This document shows positions 42,597 to 50,082 of a stretch of DNA of 64,000 bases, piece by piece; within the stretch, counting starts at the first letter, position 1; each line of letters opens with the position of its first letter. The stretch is from an uncultured Flavobacteriaceae bacterium (GTDB taxonomy: Bacteria > Bacteroidota > Bacteroidia > Flavobacteriales > Flavobacteriaceae). Location: assembly GCA_947497245.1 (NCBI GenBank), contig CANMFO010000001.1:1054001-1118000 (forward strand), in the 5' to 3' direction. A program made the position numbers and the translations under genes. The notes beneath the pieces are model-generated. The model ran no database searches. It worked only from the letters and a program-made list of their open reading frames with translations, and had not been told where the DNA came from.

Positions 42597-43981
42597 ATTC
42601 CTGCCACCTCCCGTATCTCGCCAATGATCCTATCTGCCAGCATATCGGCCTCGGACTGACTTTTTGCCTCCGTATAGATTCTGATAATGGGCTCTGTATT
42701 CGATTTTCGAAGGTGCACCCAGTTTTCTGGAAAATCGATTTTTACACCATCGATGGTGGAGATGTCCTCGTCCCGATATTTTTCGGCCATGGTTTTTAGG
42801 ATACCGTCCACATCCAGGCCAGGGGTCAACGCTATCTTTTTCTTGCTCATAAAATAGGATGGATAGCTTGCCCTAAGTTCGGCCACCGTTCCTCCCCGCT
42901 CCGCCATCAGCATCAAGAACAGGGCGGTTCCTACCAGGGAATCCCTTCCATAATGACTTTCTGGATAAATGATGCCGCCATTGCCCTCGCCCCCTATAAT
43001 GGCGTTGTTGGCCTTCATCTTGGTCACTACGTTTACCTCGCCAACGGCAGCGGCCTCGTAGGTGCCTCCGTGCTTTTCGGAGATGTCCCGTAGGGCCCTT
43101 GACGAGGACAGGTTTGAAACCGTGTTCCCTTTTGTCTTGCCCAGCACGTAATCCGCACAGGCGACCAGGGTATATTCCTCCCCGAACATTTCCCCATCAT
43201 CGCTGATAAAGGCCAAACGATCTACATCGGGGTCTACCACAATGCCAAAATCCGCTTTTTCCCTAACCACCAATTCACAGATATCCCCTAAATGTTGTTT
43301 CAACGGTTCAGGATTGTGCGGAAAGTGTCCGGTAGGATCGCAGTACAGCTCTATGACCTCGACCCCCAAGACTTTCAACAGCCTGGGAATGGCGATTCCC
43401 CCAGTTGAATTCACGGCATCCACGGCCACCTTAAACTTGGCGGCCCGAATCACCTCGGCGTCCACCAAAGGTAAATTCAGGACCTCATCGATATGGATAT
43501 CAATATAGGCATCGTTTCTGGTTATGGAACCCAGGTCATCGACTTCGGAGAAGTCAAAATCCTCCCTTTCGGCAATTTCAAGAATCCTGGCTCCCTGTGC
43601 AGCATCAAGGAACTCCCCTTTCTCATTGAGCAGTTTTAGGGCGTTCCATTGTTTGGGATTATGGCTCGCCGTGAGAATGATCCCGCCATCTGCCTTTTCC
43701 AAGGGAACTGCAACTTCCACGGTCGGAGTGGTAGATAGGTCCAGATCGACCACATCGATCCCCAGTCCCACCAAAGTGGAGACCACAAGGTTTTGCACCA
43801 TTTCACCGGAAAGGCGCGCATCCCTACCAATAACAACGATCAGTTTATCCTTTTTACTATACGTTTTGAGCCAACTGCCATAAGCCGCAGCGAATTTTAC
43901 CGTATCGATAGGAGTTAGGTTTTCTCCCGGTCGGCCGCCAATGGTGCCCCGTATTCCTGAAATTGATTTGATCAGTGTCAT
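42593..43981 (-). CDS. glmM: Phosphoglucosamine mutase
   Basis: A 462-residue phosphohexomutase. The phosphoserine loop LTASHNP puts the active Ser at 106. The Mg2+ loop is DPDVDRLAF, the sugar loop GGEGNGGII, and the C-terminal phosphate-binding loop RKSNTEPIIRIYTEA. It converts glucosamine 6-phosphate to glucosamine 1-phosphate for peptidoglycan and lipid A. It could act on mannose or glucose phosphate too, as the family is broad. The -7 box is at 44002-44009. Confidence 0.92.
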   Translation of the reverse strand: MTLIKSISGIRGTIGGRPGENLTPIDTVKFAAAYGSWLKTYSKKDKLIVVIGRDARLSGEMVQNLVVSTLVGLGIDVVDLDLSTTPTVEVAVPLEKADGGIILTASHNPKQWNALKLLNEKGEFLDAAQGARILEIAEREDFDFSEVDDLGSITRNDAYIDIHIDEVLNLPLVDAEVIRAAKFKVAVDAVNSTGGIAIPRLLKVLGVEVIELYCDPTGHFPHNPEPLKQHLGDICELVVREKADFGIVVDPDVDRLAFISDDGEMFGEEYTLVACADYVLGKTKGNTVSNLSSSRALRDISEKHGGTYEAAAVGEVNVVTKMKANNAIIGGEGNGGIIYPESHYGRDSLVGTALFLMLMAERGGTVAELRASYPSYFMSKKKIALTPGLDVDGILKTMAEKYRDEDISTIDGVKIDFPENWVHLRKSNTEPIIRIYTEAKSQSEADMLADRIIGEIREVAGI

Positions 43982-44001
43982 ACCTTTATTAAAAGTTTTT
44001 G

Positions 44002-44009
44002 CAAATATA
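44002..44009 (-). promoter_or_regulatory. Predicted -7 box of glmM
   Basis: TATATTTG on the minus strand, an exact TAnnTTTG 20 bp before the ATG at 43981. A short leader follows; no clear -33 TTG. Confidence 0.4.
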
Positions 44010-44075
44010 GCCGTCTGGGCGTAATGAAAGGTTGTTAATTCGTAAATTCGACCTTATGAAGTTTTCCATCGGTAT

Positions 44076-44660
44076 ATGAATTTTTTGGCGCACATTTATC
44101 TGTCCTTTAATGATGACCAGGTGATGCTCGGTAACTTTATCGCCGATAGTATTCGGGGCAACAAGTTCAAACACCTTCCGGATCGTGTTCAAAAAGGAAT
44201 ACGGCTACACCGTGAAATAGATACCTTTACCGATGCCCATCCCATTCCCAAAAAAAGCAGTAAAAGGTTGCACAGCAACTACAGCCACTACAGCAGGGTG
44301 ATCGTCGACATTTTCTATGACCACTTTTTGGCGAAGAACTGGGCACAATATTCCGATATGCCCCTGGCCCTGTTTGTGGATCGGTTTTACGACCTGCTGG
44401 AAGACCATTATGATATTTTGCCGGATGGCGTCAAGCGGATGATGCCCTATATGATCGCGGACAACTGGATCTACAACTATTCCAAAATGGAGGGTATAGG
44501 GCGTGTTTTGAACGGGATGGACAGGAGAACGAAAAACAAGTCGAAAATGAATTTTGCCATATTGGACCTGGAAGAACATTACGATGCCTTTGAATCGGAG
44601 TTTACCGACTTTTTTGAAGAACTGACCGTATTCGCGAGACAGAAGTACATTTCGTTATGA
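44076..44660 (+). CDS. Acyl carrier protein phosphodiesterase family (AcpH-like)
   Basis: A 194-residue soluble protein with the family opening NFLAHIYLSFNDDQVMLGNFIAD, then GIRLHREIDTFTDAHP and RVIVDIFYDHFLA. These supply the metal-binding His and Asp residues of the HD-like hydrolase fold. It removes the phosphopantetheine arm from holo-ACP, or belongs to that family with another substrate. Divergent from glmM. Confidence 0.92.
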   Translation: MNFLAHIYLSFNDDQVMLGNFIADSIRGNKFKHLPDRVQKGIRLHREIDTFTDAHPIPKKSSKRLHSNYSHYSRVIVDIFYDHFLAKNWAQYSDMPLALFVDRFYDLLEDHYDILPDGVKRMMPYMIADNWIYNYSKMEGIGRVLNGMDRRTKNKSKMNFAILDLEEHYDAFESEFTDFFEELTVFARQKYISL

Positions 44661-44842
44661 GCACAAAAGCGGTAGGGATCGGGGCTTGTTCCGGCAAGGA
44701 CCGACCACATATGCCGAAATGCCCGGGTTTCGGTACAAAATAAAAAAATGAAATAGCCAATTCACACGGATCTTTGCCTTTCCAGCTTGTTTTTGATGGG
44801 CAAGCCTCCGCACAGTCCGGCAACCCTAAAATTAAATCCGAT

Positions 44843-46534
44843 ATGAAACGATTGAAATTCCTTCTCCCCGCCCTAGGGCTGGTTTTGTGTACCCAATGCA
44901 AAAAACGACCTGCCGAGCCAACGGGCCTGGTCGCCGAAAAGGCCATGGTGGTCTCTGCTAGGGAGGAAGCTTCCAAAATAGGGATTGAGATCTTGAAAAA
45001 AGGGGGCAATGCCTTCGATGCCATGATAGCCACAGAAATGGCATTGGTAGTCGCCTATCCCTTCGCCGGAAATTTGGGCGGTGGTGGTTTTATGGTCTAT
45101 CGCAGGGCCAATGGAAATGTGGGCGGATTGGATTTTCGGGAAAAAGCGCCCCTATCGGCACATAAGGAACTGTATCTGGACTCCCTTGGAAACGTAATCC
45201 CGGAGAGGAGCACCAAGGGAGCAACGGCAGTCGGCGTTCCGGGAACCGTGGCCGGAATCATCGAGGTCCATGAAAAGTTTGGCTCGCTGCCCTTGGGGGA
45301 AATCTTCGCCCCGGTGGTCGCATTGGCCGAAAAAGGGGTTGTGGTTACCGAGAAGCAGGCCCATCGGTTCGAAAATTACAAAGAGTCGATCCTGGAAGTG
45401 AATGGAGGGACCACCACTTTTCCCGTTTCCTGTAAAGTGGGCGATACCCTAAAATATCCAGTCCTGGCCAACACGTTGCGCAGGATTGTACAAAATGGCA
45501 GGGATGGGTTTTACAAGGGTGAGACGGCGAAGATCCTGGCCGCCTTTGTTCAGGAAAAGGGAGGGTTCATTACCGAAACCGACCTGGAAAAATACGAGGC
45601 CAAATGGCGACAGCCGGTTATTTTCAATTACAAGGACTTGAGAATAATTTCAATGAGTCCACCGAGCAGCGGCGGAGTGACCATCAACCAAATCTTTAAA
45701 ATGATGGAACCCTACCCCGTTTCGGATTTCGGCCACAATTCCGCAAAAACGATACAATTGTTCACAGAGGCTTCCAGACGCGCCTACGCCGATCGCAATT
45801 ATTTCTTGGGCGACCCCGATTTTGTATCCATTCCCCTGGACGTTCTGCTGAGCAGGGATTATCTGAAGGAGCGAATGGCCAATTTTTCATTTGAAAAAGC
45901 GACCAAATCCTCCGAAGTGGAAAACGGAAAGGTGGAAATCGTAGAAAGTGCCGAAACTACCCACTACTCTATTGTGGATGCCGAGGGCAACGCTGTTTCC
46001 GTGACCACCACTTTGAACGGGGCATATGGCTCCAAGCTGTATTCCGATGAACTCGGGTTTTTTCTCAATAACGAAATGGACGATTTTAGCGCCAAGCCCG
46101 GTGTGCCCAATATGTTCGGCCTTACCGGTGGGGAGGCCAACAGTATTGCTCCCGAAAAAAGAATGTTGAGCAGTATGACCCCCACCATTGTGGAAAAGGA
46201 CGGAACGCTTTACATGGTGGTCGGATCCCCGGGCGGATCCACCATCATTACCGCCGTGGCCCAGACCATTTTGAACAGGTACGAGTTCAATTTGAGTATG
46301 CAGGATGCGGTAAATGCGCCCCGTTTCCATCACCAATGGCTGCCCGACGAGGTGGTATTCGAATCGGAGGGGTTTTCAGAAGAATTAAAAAGGGAATTGA
46401 AATCCAAAGGTTATGGGATCAAGGAAGGGCGTACCCGGATCATTGGCAAGGTAGATGCCATTCGGGTTCTGCCCGATGGAAAACTTGAAGGCGGGGCGGA
46501 CAGACGTGGAGACGATACCGCGGTCGGATATTGA
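44843..46534 (+). CDS. ggt: Gamma-glutamyltransferase
   Basis: A 563-residue Ntn hydrolase from the ATG at 44843, with signal-like N-terminus KRLKFLLPALGLVLCTQC (possible lipobox). The precursor should self-cleave before Thr373 in ETTHYSIVD. Other motifs: NAFDAMIATEMALVVAYPFAGNLGGGGFM (donor binding), LNNEMDDF, and SSMTPTIV with SPGGSTIITAV (oxyanion). It breaks gamma-glutamyl bonds of glutathione-like compounds in the periplasm. The 180 bp upstream hold no recognised gene. A decayed oxidoreductase follows. Confidence 0.95.
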   Translation: MKRLKFLLPALGLVLCTQCKKRPAEPTGLVAEKAMVVSAREEASKIGIEILKKGGNAFDAMIATEMALVVAYPFAGNLGGGGFMVYRRANGNVGGLDFREKAPLSAHKELYLDSLGNVIPERSTKGATAVGVPGTVAGIIEVHEKFGSLPLGEIFAPVVALAEKGVVVTEKQAHRFENYKESILEVNGGTTTFPVSCKVGDTLKYPVLANTLRRIVQNGRDGFYKGETAKILAAFVQEKGGFITETDLEKYEAKWRQPVIFNYKDLRIISMSPPSSGGVTINQIFKMMEPYPVSDFGHNSAKTIQLFTEASRRAYADRNYFLGDPDFVSIPLDVLLSRDYLKERMANFSFEKATKSSEVENGKVEIVESAETTHYSIVDAEGNAVSVTTTLNGAYGSKLYSDELGFFLNNEMDDFSAKPGVPNMFGLTGGEANSIAPEKRMLSSMTPTIVEKDGTLYMVVGSPGGSTIITAVAQTILNRYEFNLSMQDAVNAPRFHHQWLPDEVVFESEGFSEELKRELKSKGYGIKEGRTRIIGKVDAIRVLPDGKLEGGADRRGDDTAVGY

Positions 46535-46555
46535 TTTCCTTTTTTTTTCGCACCC

Positions 46556-47057
46556 ACATGATGAAACCAAGCCAACATGGTCCGATCCTATAAAAAAAAT
46601 CCAAAGCCCACAGAACACTACGATACCGTCATTATCCGGTTGGGTATGGGAAGTTTGATCACAGCTTCCCTTTAGACCAAGGAAGGACAAAACGCACCGG
46701 TACTGGAGCGCCTTTGTACGCCAGGGGGCTTTACCATGTATTCAAGCGAAAGGGTTACGAATGGGGTGCGGGCATCCACAACATTGGCAAGGTACGGTAC
46801 CCTGAACGTATTGCCCGGGGATTGTGTTCGATTATATCTCGGGGCGCCAACTCCAGTGGGCCGATATGGGAGCGGTATATGACCGAATCGTTTAAATCGG
46901 GTAAGATTTTTGGTCGTCGCATTCCCCATGTATGGGTTTAGCGACCACCGTGCGCAGATCAAGGCCTTTTTGATATGATTTGGCGCAACGGCGAGCGGGT
47001 CTCCTACCATCGACCCGATCAGGCGTGCCTTCCCATCAGCGCATACGAACATTTGCA
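46556..47057 (+). pseudogene. Decayed N-terminus of a phytoene-desaturase-like FAD oxidoreductase
   Basis: Translated pieces in different frames join into one recognisable protein: YDTVII-LGMGSLITASL then a stop, the -LERLCTPGGFT piece, then after a shift HVFKRKGYEWGAGIHNIG, then in a third frame FDYISGRQLQWADMGAVYDRIV and a stop, then AFPMYGFSDHRAQIKAF. These match the N-terminal FAD-binding part of NAD(P)/FAD oxidoreductases of the phytoene desaturase/retinol saturase kind. The second glycine of the dinucleotide motif is changed, there are at least two frameshifts and several stops, and the remaining 350-400 residues are missing. It is a remnant of about 500 bp. Confidence 0.82.
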
Positions 47058-47093
47058 TGAATCTTCATAACTTTATCCAACAAAAAAACGGCG

Positions 47094-47519
47094 ATGACGA
47101 TCGAAACCCTTGACAAAACGAATTGTGATATGGTCATTCAGGATCAAGTGACCCAGCTCTACAAGCAACTGAACGCCCATATTGATCAGCGCTCCCTGGA
47201 AAGTGTACTGGAAGACAAGGGCCGTATTATCTTTATATACTGCCAAATCGGAGGGGAAGTAGTGGGCGTCGCTTCCATGGCCCTGTACAAGGTAATCTCC
47301 GGACATAAGGGAATAATCGAAGATGTGGTGGTCGATGCGGACCATCGGGGAAAGGGAATCGGAAGGAAGTTGATGGAGAAACTGCTGGAAAAAGCGGAAG
47401 GGCGCAATTTGGATGAAATCCTTTTGTTTACCGGACATCACCGACTGCCGGCCATAGGGTTGTACCAAAGTCTGGGGTTCAAACTAAAAGACAGCGGGCT
47501 CTATACATTGAAGCCATAG
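47094..47519 (+). CDS. GNAT-family N-acetyltransferase
   Basis: A 141-residue acetyltransferase with the acetyl-CoA loop VVVDADHRGKGIGRKLM and the closing AIGLYQSLGFKLKDSG. It should move an acetyl group to a small amine; the substrate is unknown. It lies directly after the pseudogene and before the 393-bp gap that leads to the Cys-rich peptide. No link to the peptide is evident. Confidence 0.9.
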   Translation: MTIETLDKTNCDMVIQDQVTQLYKQLNAHIDQRSLESVLEDKGRIIFIYCQIGGEVVGVASMALYKVISGHKGIIEDVVVDADHRGKGIGRKLMEKLLEKAEGRNLDEILLFTGHHRLPAIGLYQSLGFKLKDSGLYTLKP

Positions 47520-47912
47520 GGCCATCAGCATGAAGGAACCTTAAGCGCTAACCGCCGTTCCGGTTCTTCGCCGATTTTAGACCGTTAGGAATCAATTTCG
47601 TAGTCTTATATAAAAATAATTGTAGGAAATTTCTATAATTTACAATTATCCCATACCTTTAGGTTCCCAACAGCACGGGAATCACCGGGATTCTCTTCGC
47701 ATAAAGGACCAAACACCTCTTTACAGGCCAAGTTGCCCCTGACCGTAATCAAAAATGGGGGGAGCGAACATACCGTATGTTCAAGGATACAAACGAAGAA
47801 GTCCATGGATACAAGGACGCCTTCTTGGAAAATATTCTTTCGCGAGGGATAGACGCAAACCTCGAGTGTCTTTAAATGTTCGGGGCATTGGTAAATTTTA
47901 AATTATTCAAAA
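47520..47912. other. Long leader/intergenic region upstream of the Cys-rich peptide
   Basis: 393 bp without an assured gene. It holds the inverted repeat at 47616-47649 and a near -7 box TACCTTTA at 47654-47661. A 32-residue open frame (47777-47875) has no supporting evidence. Confidence 0.5.
47616..47649. repeat. 9-bp inverted repeat, candidate operator
   Basis: ATAATTGTA (47616-47624) and TACAATTAT (47641-47649), perfectly inverted with a 16-nt spacer. It lies just upstream of and over the -33 position of a possible promoter whose -7 would be TACCTTTA at 47654. Could also fold as a weak hairpin in RNA. Confidence 0.35.
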
Positions 47913-48098
47913 ATGAAAAGATCCTTTTCAAATTTAGGGGAAGTTTTAAGCAGAGCTGAGCAAAAAGAGATCAGCGGAGGTAATGGCGGGTGCTATAATC
48001 TGGGAAATCCTTGTAGCGGCCATCATGAATGTGGTTCAATGACCTGCGATCTTCGCTGTGAAGCTCCTTTGGGCACCTACATTTGCGTGCCGGCATAG
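47913..48098 (+). CDS. Cys-rich double-glycine leader peptide (bacteriocin-like precursor)
   Basis: A 61-residue precursor. Residues 1-23 are a double-glycine leader with the flavobacterial pattern NLGEVLSRAEQKEISGG; cleavage would follow Gly23. The 38-residue core has six Cys at 27, 34, 40, 45, 49 and 58 (spacing 6, 5, 4, 3, 8), a loop pattern compatible with a three-disulfide knot. There is no Ser/Thr-rich lanthipeptide signature and no modifying enzyme, and no peptidase-containing ABC exporter in the window. It is followed directly by a terminator, so it is transcribed alone after a long leader. It may be exported by a distant PCAT transporter. Function as toxin, signal or bacteriocin is not shown. 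Confidence 0.78.
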   Translation: MKRSFSNLGEVLSRAEQKEISGGNGGCYNLGNPCSGHHECGSMTCDLRCEAPLGTYICVPA

Positions 48099-48102
48099 TA
48101 AA

Positions 48103-48136
48103 CAAAAACAGAGACCTTAGCAAGTCTCTGTTTTAT
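48103..48136 (+). terminator. Rho-independent terminator of the peptide gene
   Basis: ACAGAGAC (48109-48116), 8-nt loop, GTCTCTGT (48125-48132), then TTTATT. The stem starts 10 bp after the peptide stop codon. Confidence 0.85.
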
Positions 48137-48205
48137 TCTTTCCCTTTTGAAACACACGCCGGTCCGGGTAAATATTCATGAATATTTTCCGATCTCCCCT
48201 GTTTC

Positions 48206-48967
48206 CTAGTTCTTAATGATTTTCAATTGATTCTTCAATTCGTCCATGGATTCCTGCAATTGTTTTAACAGCCCTTTTTCCGTGGTCGCATCCTCTCCGA
48301 AAGTAATCTTGCTACCCACCTGCCATATTTCCTGAATCTGGAAGGGTTTGATCTCATACGGGGGGTAGGTCTCGTTTAGGGAAACCAGGGTGATGTTGTT
48401 CGAGTTGGGCCTTTTTTCAATTTTTTTGACCAGAACGGCGTCCTGCAAGACCACTACGTACATTTTATTCGGACTTACGTGATCTATATGTTCCACTGCT
48501 TTGGCCAAGACCCACTCACCAGGACTCAAGTTCGGGAGCATACTATCGCCTTCCACTTGAAACCCCCTGTAGGTGGTGTTTCGAAACTCTGGAATGGGTA
48601 GATCGAAGGCCGGTAGTTGCCGGTACCAACTGGTGTCTTGGATATTCTGTGGATATCCCGCGGCCGCTTTGGCGTTGACAAGTACGATATTTTCCTTGTC
48701 GGAAGAATCCACGGTCACCACCTTTGGGATCACGCTGGTGTTGGAGGTCTCCAAAAACTGCTGTTCGCTTTCACCGAACAACCACAAGGGGTTTACTTTA
48801 AACTGCCGCAACAGCTCAACCACCACCCTGCCCGATAATTTGGTGCGCCCCCGTTCGATATCCGCAGTGGTGTTCGATATGCCCAACATTTTGGCAAATT
48901 CGGCCTGGGTATGGCCCAATTCCCTTCGAAGATCGATAAAGCGTTTTAAGGTCAGTTCGTTTTCCAT
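48206..48967 (-). CDS. LexA-like transcriptional repressor (HTH_XRE plus S24 peptidase)
   Basis: A 253-residue repressor from the ATG at 48967. An N-terminal Cro/CI-type HTH (ELGHTQAEFAKMLGIS, residues 17-31) is followed by a linker and an S24 domain with the self-cleavage machinery: site Ala103-Gly104 (AKAAAGYP), nucleophile Ser142 (VEGDSMLPN) and Lys181 (AVLVKKIEK). It could thus be inactivated by RecA filament after DNA damage, as LexA is. A coiled-coil tail (LLKQLQESMDELKNQLKI) ends the protein. It is divergent from a DUF4130 repair protein, with three identical 12-bp repeats between, so it likely represses that gene and itself. Confidence 0.92.
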   Translation of the reverse strand: MENELTLKRFIDLRRELGHTQAEFAKMLGISNTTADIERGRTKLSGRVVVELLRQFKVNPLWLFGESEQQFLETSNTSVIPKVVTVDSSDKENIVLVNAKAAAGYPQNIQDTSWYRQLPAFDLPIPEFRNTTYRGFQVEGDSMLPNLSPGEWVLAKAVEHIDHVSPNKMYVVVLQDAVLVKKIEKRPNSNNITLVSLNETYPPYEIKPFQIQEIWQVGSKITFGEDATTEKGLLKQLQESMDELKNQLKIIKN

Positions 48968-49065
48968 CTGTTCGTATCTTAGTTGGGTACCTCCCTGGTA
49001 GGATCGGGCCAGAAGCAAAAAGCCTTGGAGATTTTCCAATTCGATTTCCCAAATATACAAAATAT

Positions 49066-49118
49066 GGATTATTTCCAAAAATATATTTGGATTATTTCCA
49101 TAATTAGGATTATTTCCA
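49066..49118. repeat. Three perfect 12-bp repeats, candidate LexA-like operators
   Basis: GGATTATTTCCA occurs at 49066-49077, 49089-49100 and 49107-49118, start-to-start spacing 23 and 18 bp. A partial inverted copy (TTGGAATAATT) follows at 49125. All lie in the 195-bp gap between the divergent repressor and DUF4130 genes. Confidence 0.6.
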
Positions 49119-49162
49119 TAATTTTGGAATAATTACATGGTTCAATCTATATACCAGCAATT

Positions 49163-49936
49163 ATGGAAACAGCAAAAATTTTAGTTTATGACGGAAGTTT
49201 CAATGGATTTTTGACTTCTATTTTCAGGGCTTTTGAAGACAAAGTACAGATAGCGGACATTCGGAGCGATGCCCTTTGCCAAAATGGGCTGTTCTCCGAA
49301 ACGGAAACGGTCTTTACCCAAATGGACAAAGCAAAAAGGGTCTGGAACGGGATACAGGCAAAAAGTAACGAGGCCATTAAGAACATCTATTTTGCCTATC
49401 TGAGTGGAAGTACGGGTATTGAACTGCTGCTATATCGTCATATCCGGAAGATGTTCGCGGCGAAACAAGCTATTTTTTCCGGTTATACCGATAACTTGGC
49501 GATCAAGATAAGCCAACTGGCCAAAAATGTCGGTAGGGAAAAACGGCATTTGGAAGCTTCTTTGCAATTTCAATTGTCCCAGGACGGAGTCCATTTTGCT
49601 ACCATCGAACCCGATTTCGACGTGCTTCCCCTGATCTCAAAACATTTCCGTTCCCGCTATCCCGACAGACCATGGATCATTTATGACATGAAGCGCAAAT
49701 ACGGTCTTTACTATAATTTGGAATCCGTGGAGGTCGTTTCATTGGATCTAACGGAAATTCCGGTACACGGTGTCGGAAAGGGGGACACTTTTTTAGGGGA
49801 GGCGTATTCCGATCGGGATCTGTTGAACGATTATTTTGGGGCATGCGGCATCAGGGCCCACATCCAATATGGGCCGCTCATGGATTACGATTCCAAAAAA
49901 CGTTCGAAACGTTTCCATGAAAAGGCCGCAGTTTAA
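49163..49936 (+). CDS. TIGR03915/DUF4130-family putative DNA repair protein
   Basis: A 257-residue protein opening ILVYDGSFNGFLTSIF, the hallmark of the family, with KNIYFAYLSGSTGIEL and a C-terminal domain DRPWIIYDMKRKYGLYYN resembling DUF4130 uracil-glycosylase-like folds. The family is usually found beside a radical SAM DNA-modification/repair protein (TIGR03916); that partner is absent here. It is directly under the repeat operators, divergent from the self-cleaving repressor, and followed by uvrA. A role in the damage response is a strong contextual inference. Confidence 0.88.
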   Translation: METAKILVYDGSFNGFLTSIFRAFEDKVQIADIRSDALCQNGLFSETETVFTQMDKAKRVWNGIQAKSNEAIKNIYFAYLSGSTGIELLLYRHIRKMFAAKQAIFSGYTDNLAIKISQLAKNVGREKRHLEASLQFQLSQDGVHFATIEPDFDVLPLISKHFRSRYPDRPWIIYDMKRKYGLYYNLESVEVVSLDLTEIPVHGVGKGDTFLGEAYSDRDLLNDYFGACGIRAHIQYGPLMDYDSKKRSKRFHEKAAV

Positions 49937-50058
49937 TGCAAATGATGGACTCTGGGAGGTTTTCCCCATCATCCGGAATTCGGTTCCCGGGCCATTCCGA
50001 AGCCCTGGCGGACTAAGAATATAAATGGGCTTCATTTATTTTTTACTTCCCAAAATCG

Positions 50059-50066
50059 TACCTTCG
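50059..50066 (+). promoter_or_regulatory. Possible -7 box of uvrA
   Basis: TACCTTCG differs from TAnnTTTG at one position and lies 16 bp upstream of the ATG at 50083. Confidence 0.3.
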
Positions 50067-50082
50067 CAATTTTGCCTTAAAA

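Noticed and set aside
44712-44731. CCGAAA...TTTCGG hairpin before ggt
   Set aside because: A 6-bp stem with no T run on the plus strand; not convincing as a terminator or riboswitch.
44657-44743. A 28-residue open frame overlapping the ACP phosphodiesterase stop (ATGA)
   Set aside because: No homology I can name, no ribosome site and no stable neighbour; left unannotated.
47777-47875. A 32-residue open frame upstream of the Cys-rich peptide
   Set aside because: No clear ribosome site, no Cys or double-glycine motif and no known family; noted only as part of the leader region.
49066-49118. Three 12-bp repeats considered as a CRISPR array
   Set aside because: Repeats are too short, spacers are 11 and 6 nt, and there are no cas genes; the place fits repressor operators.
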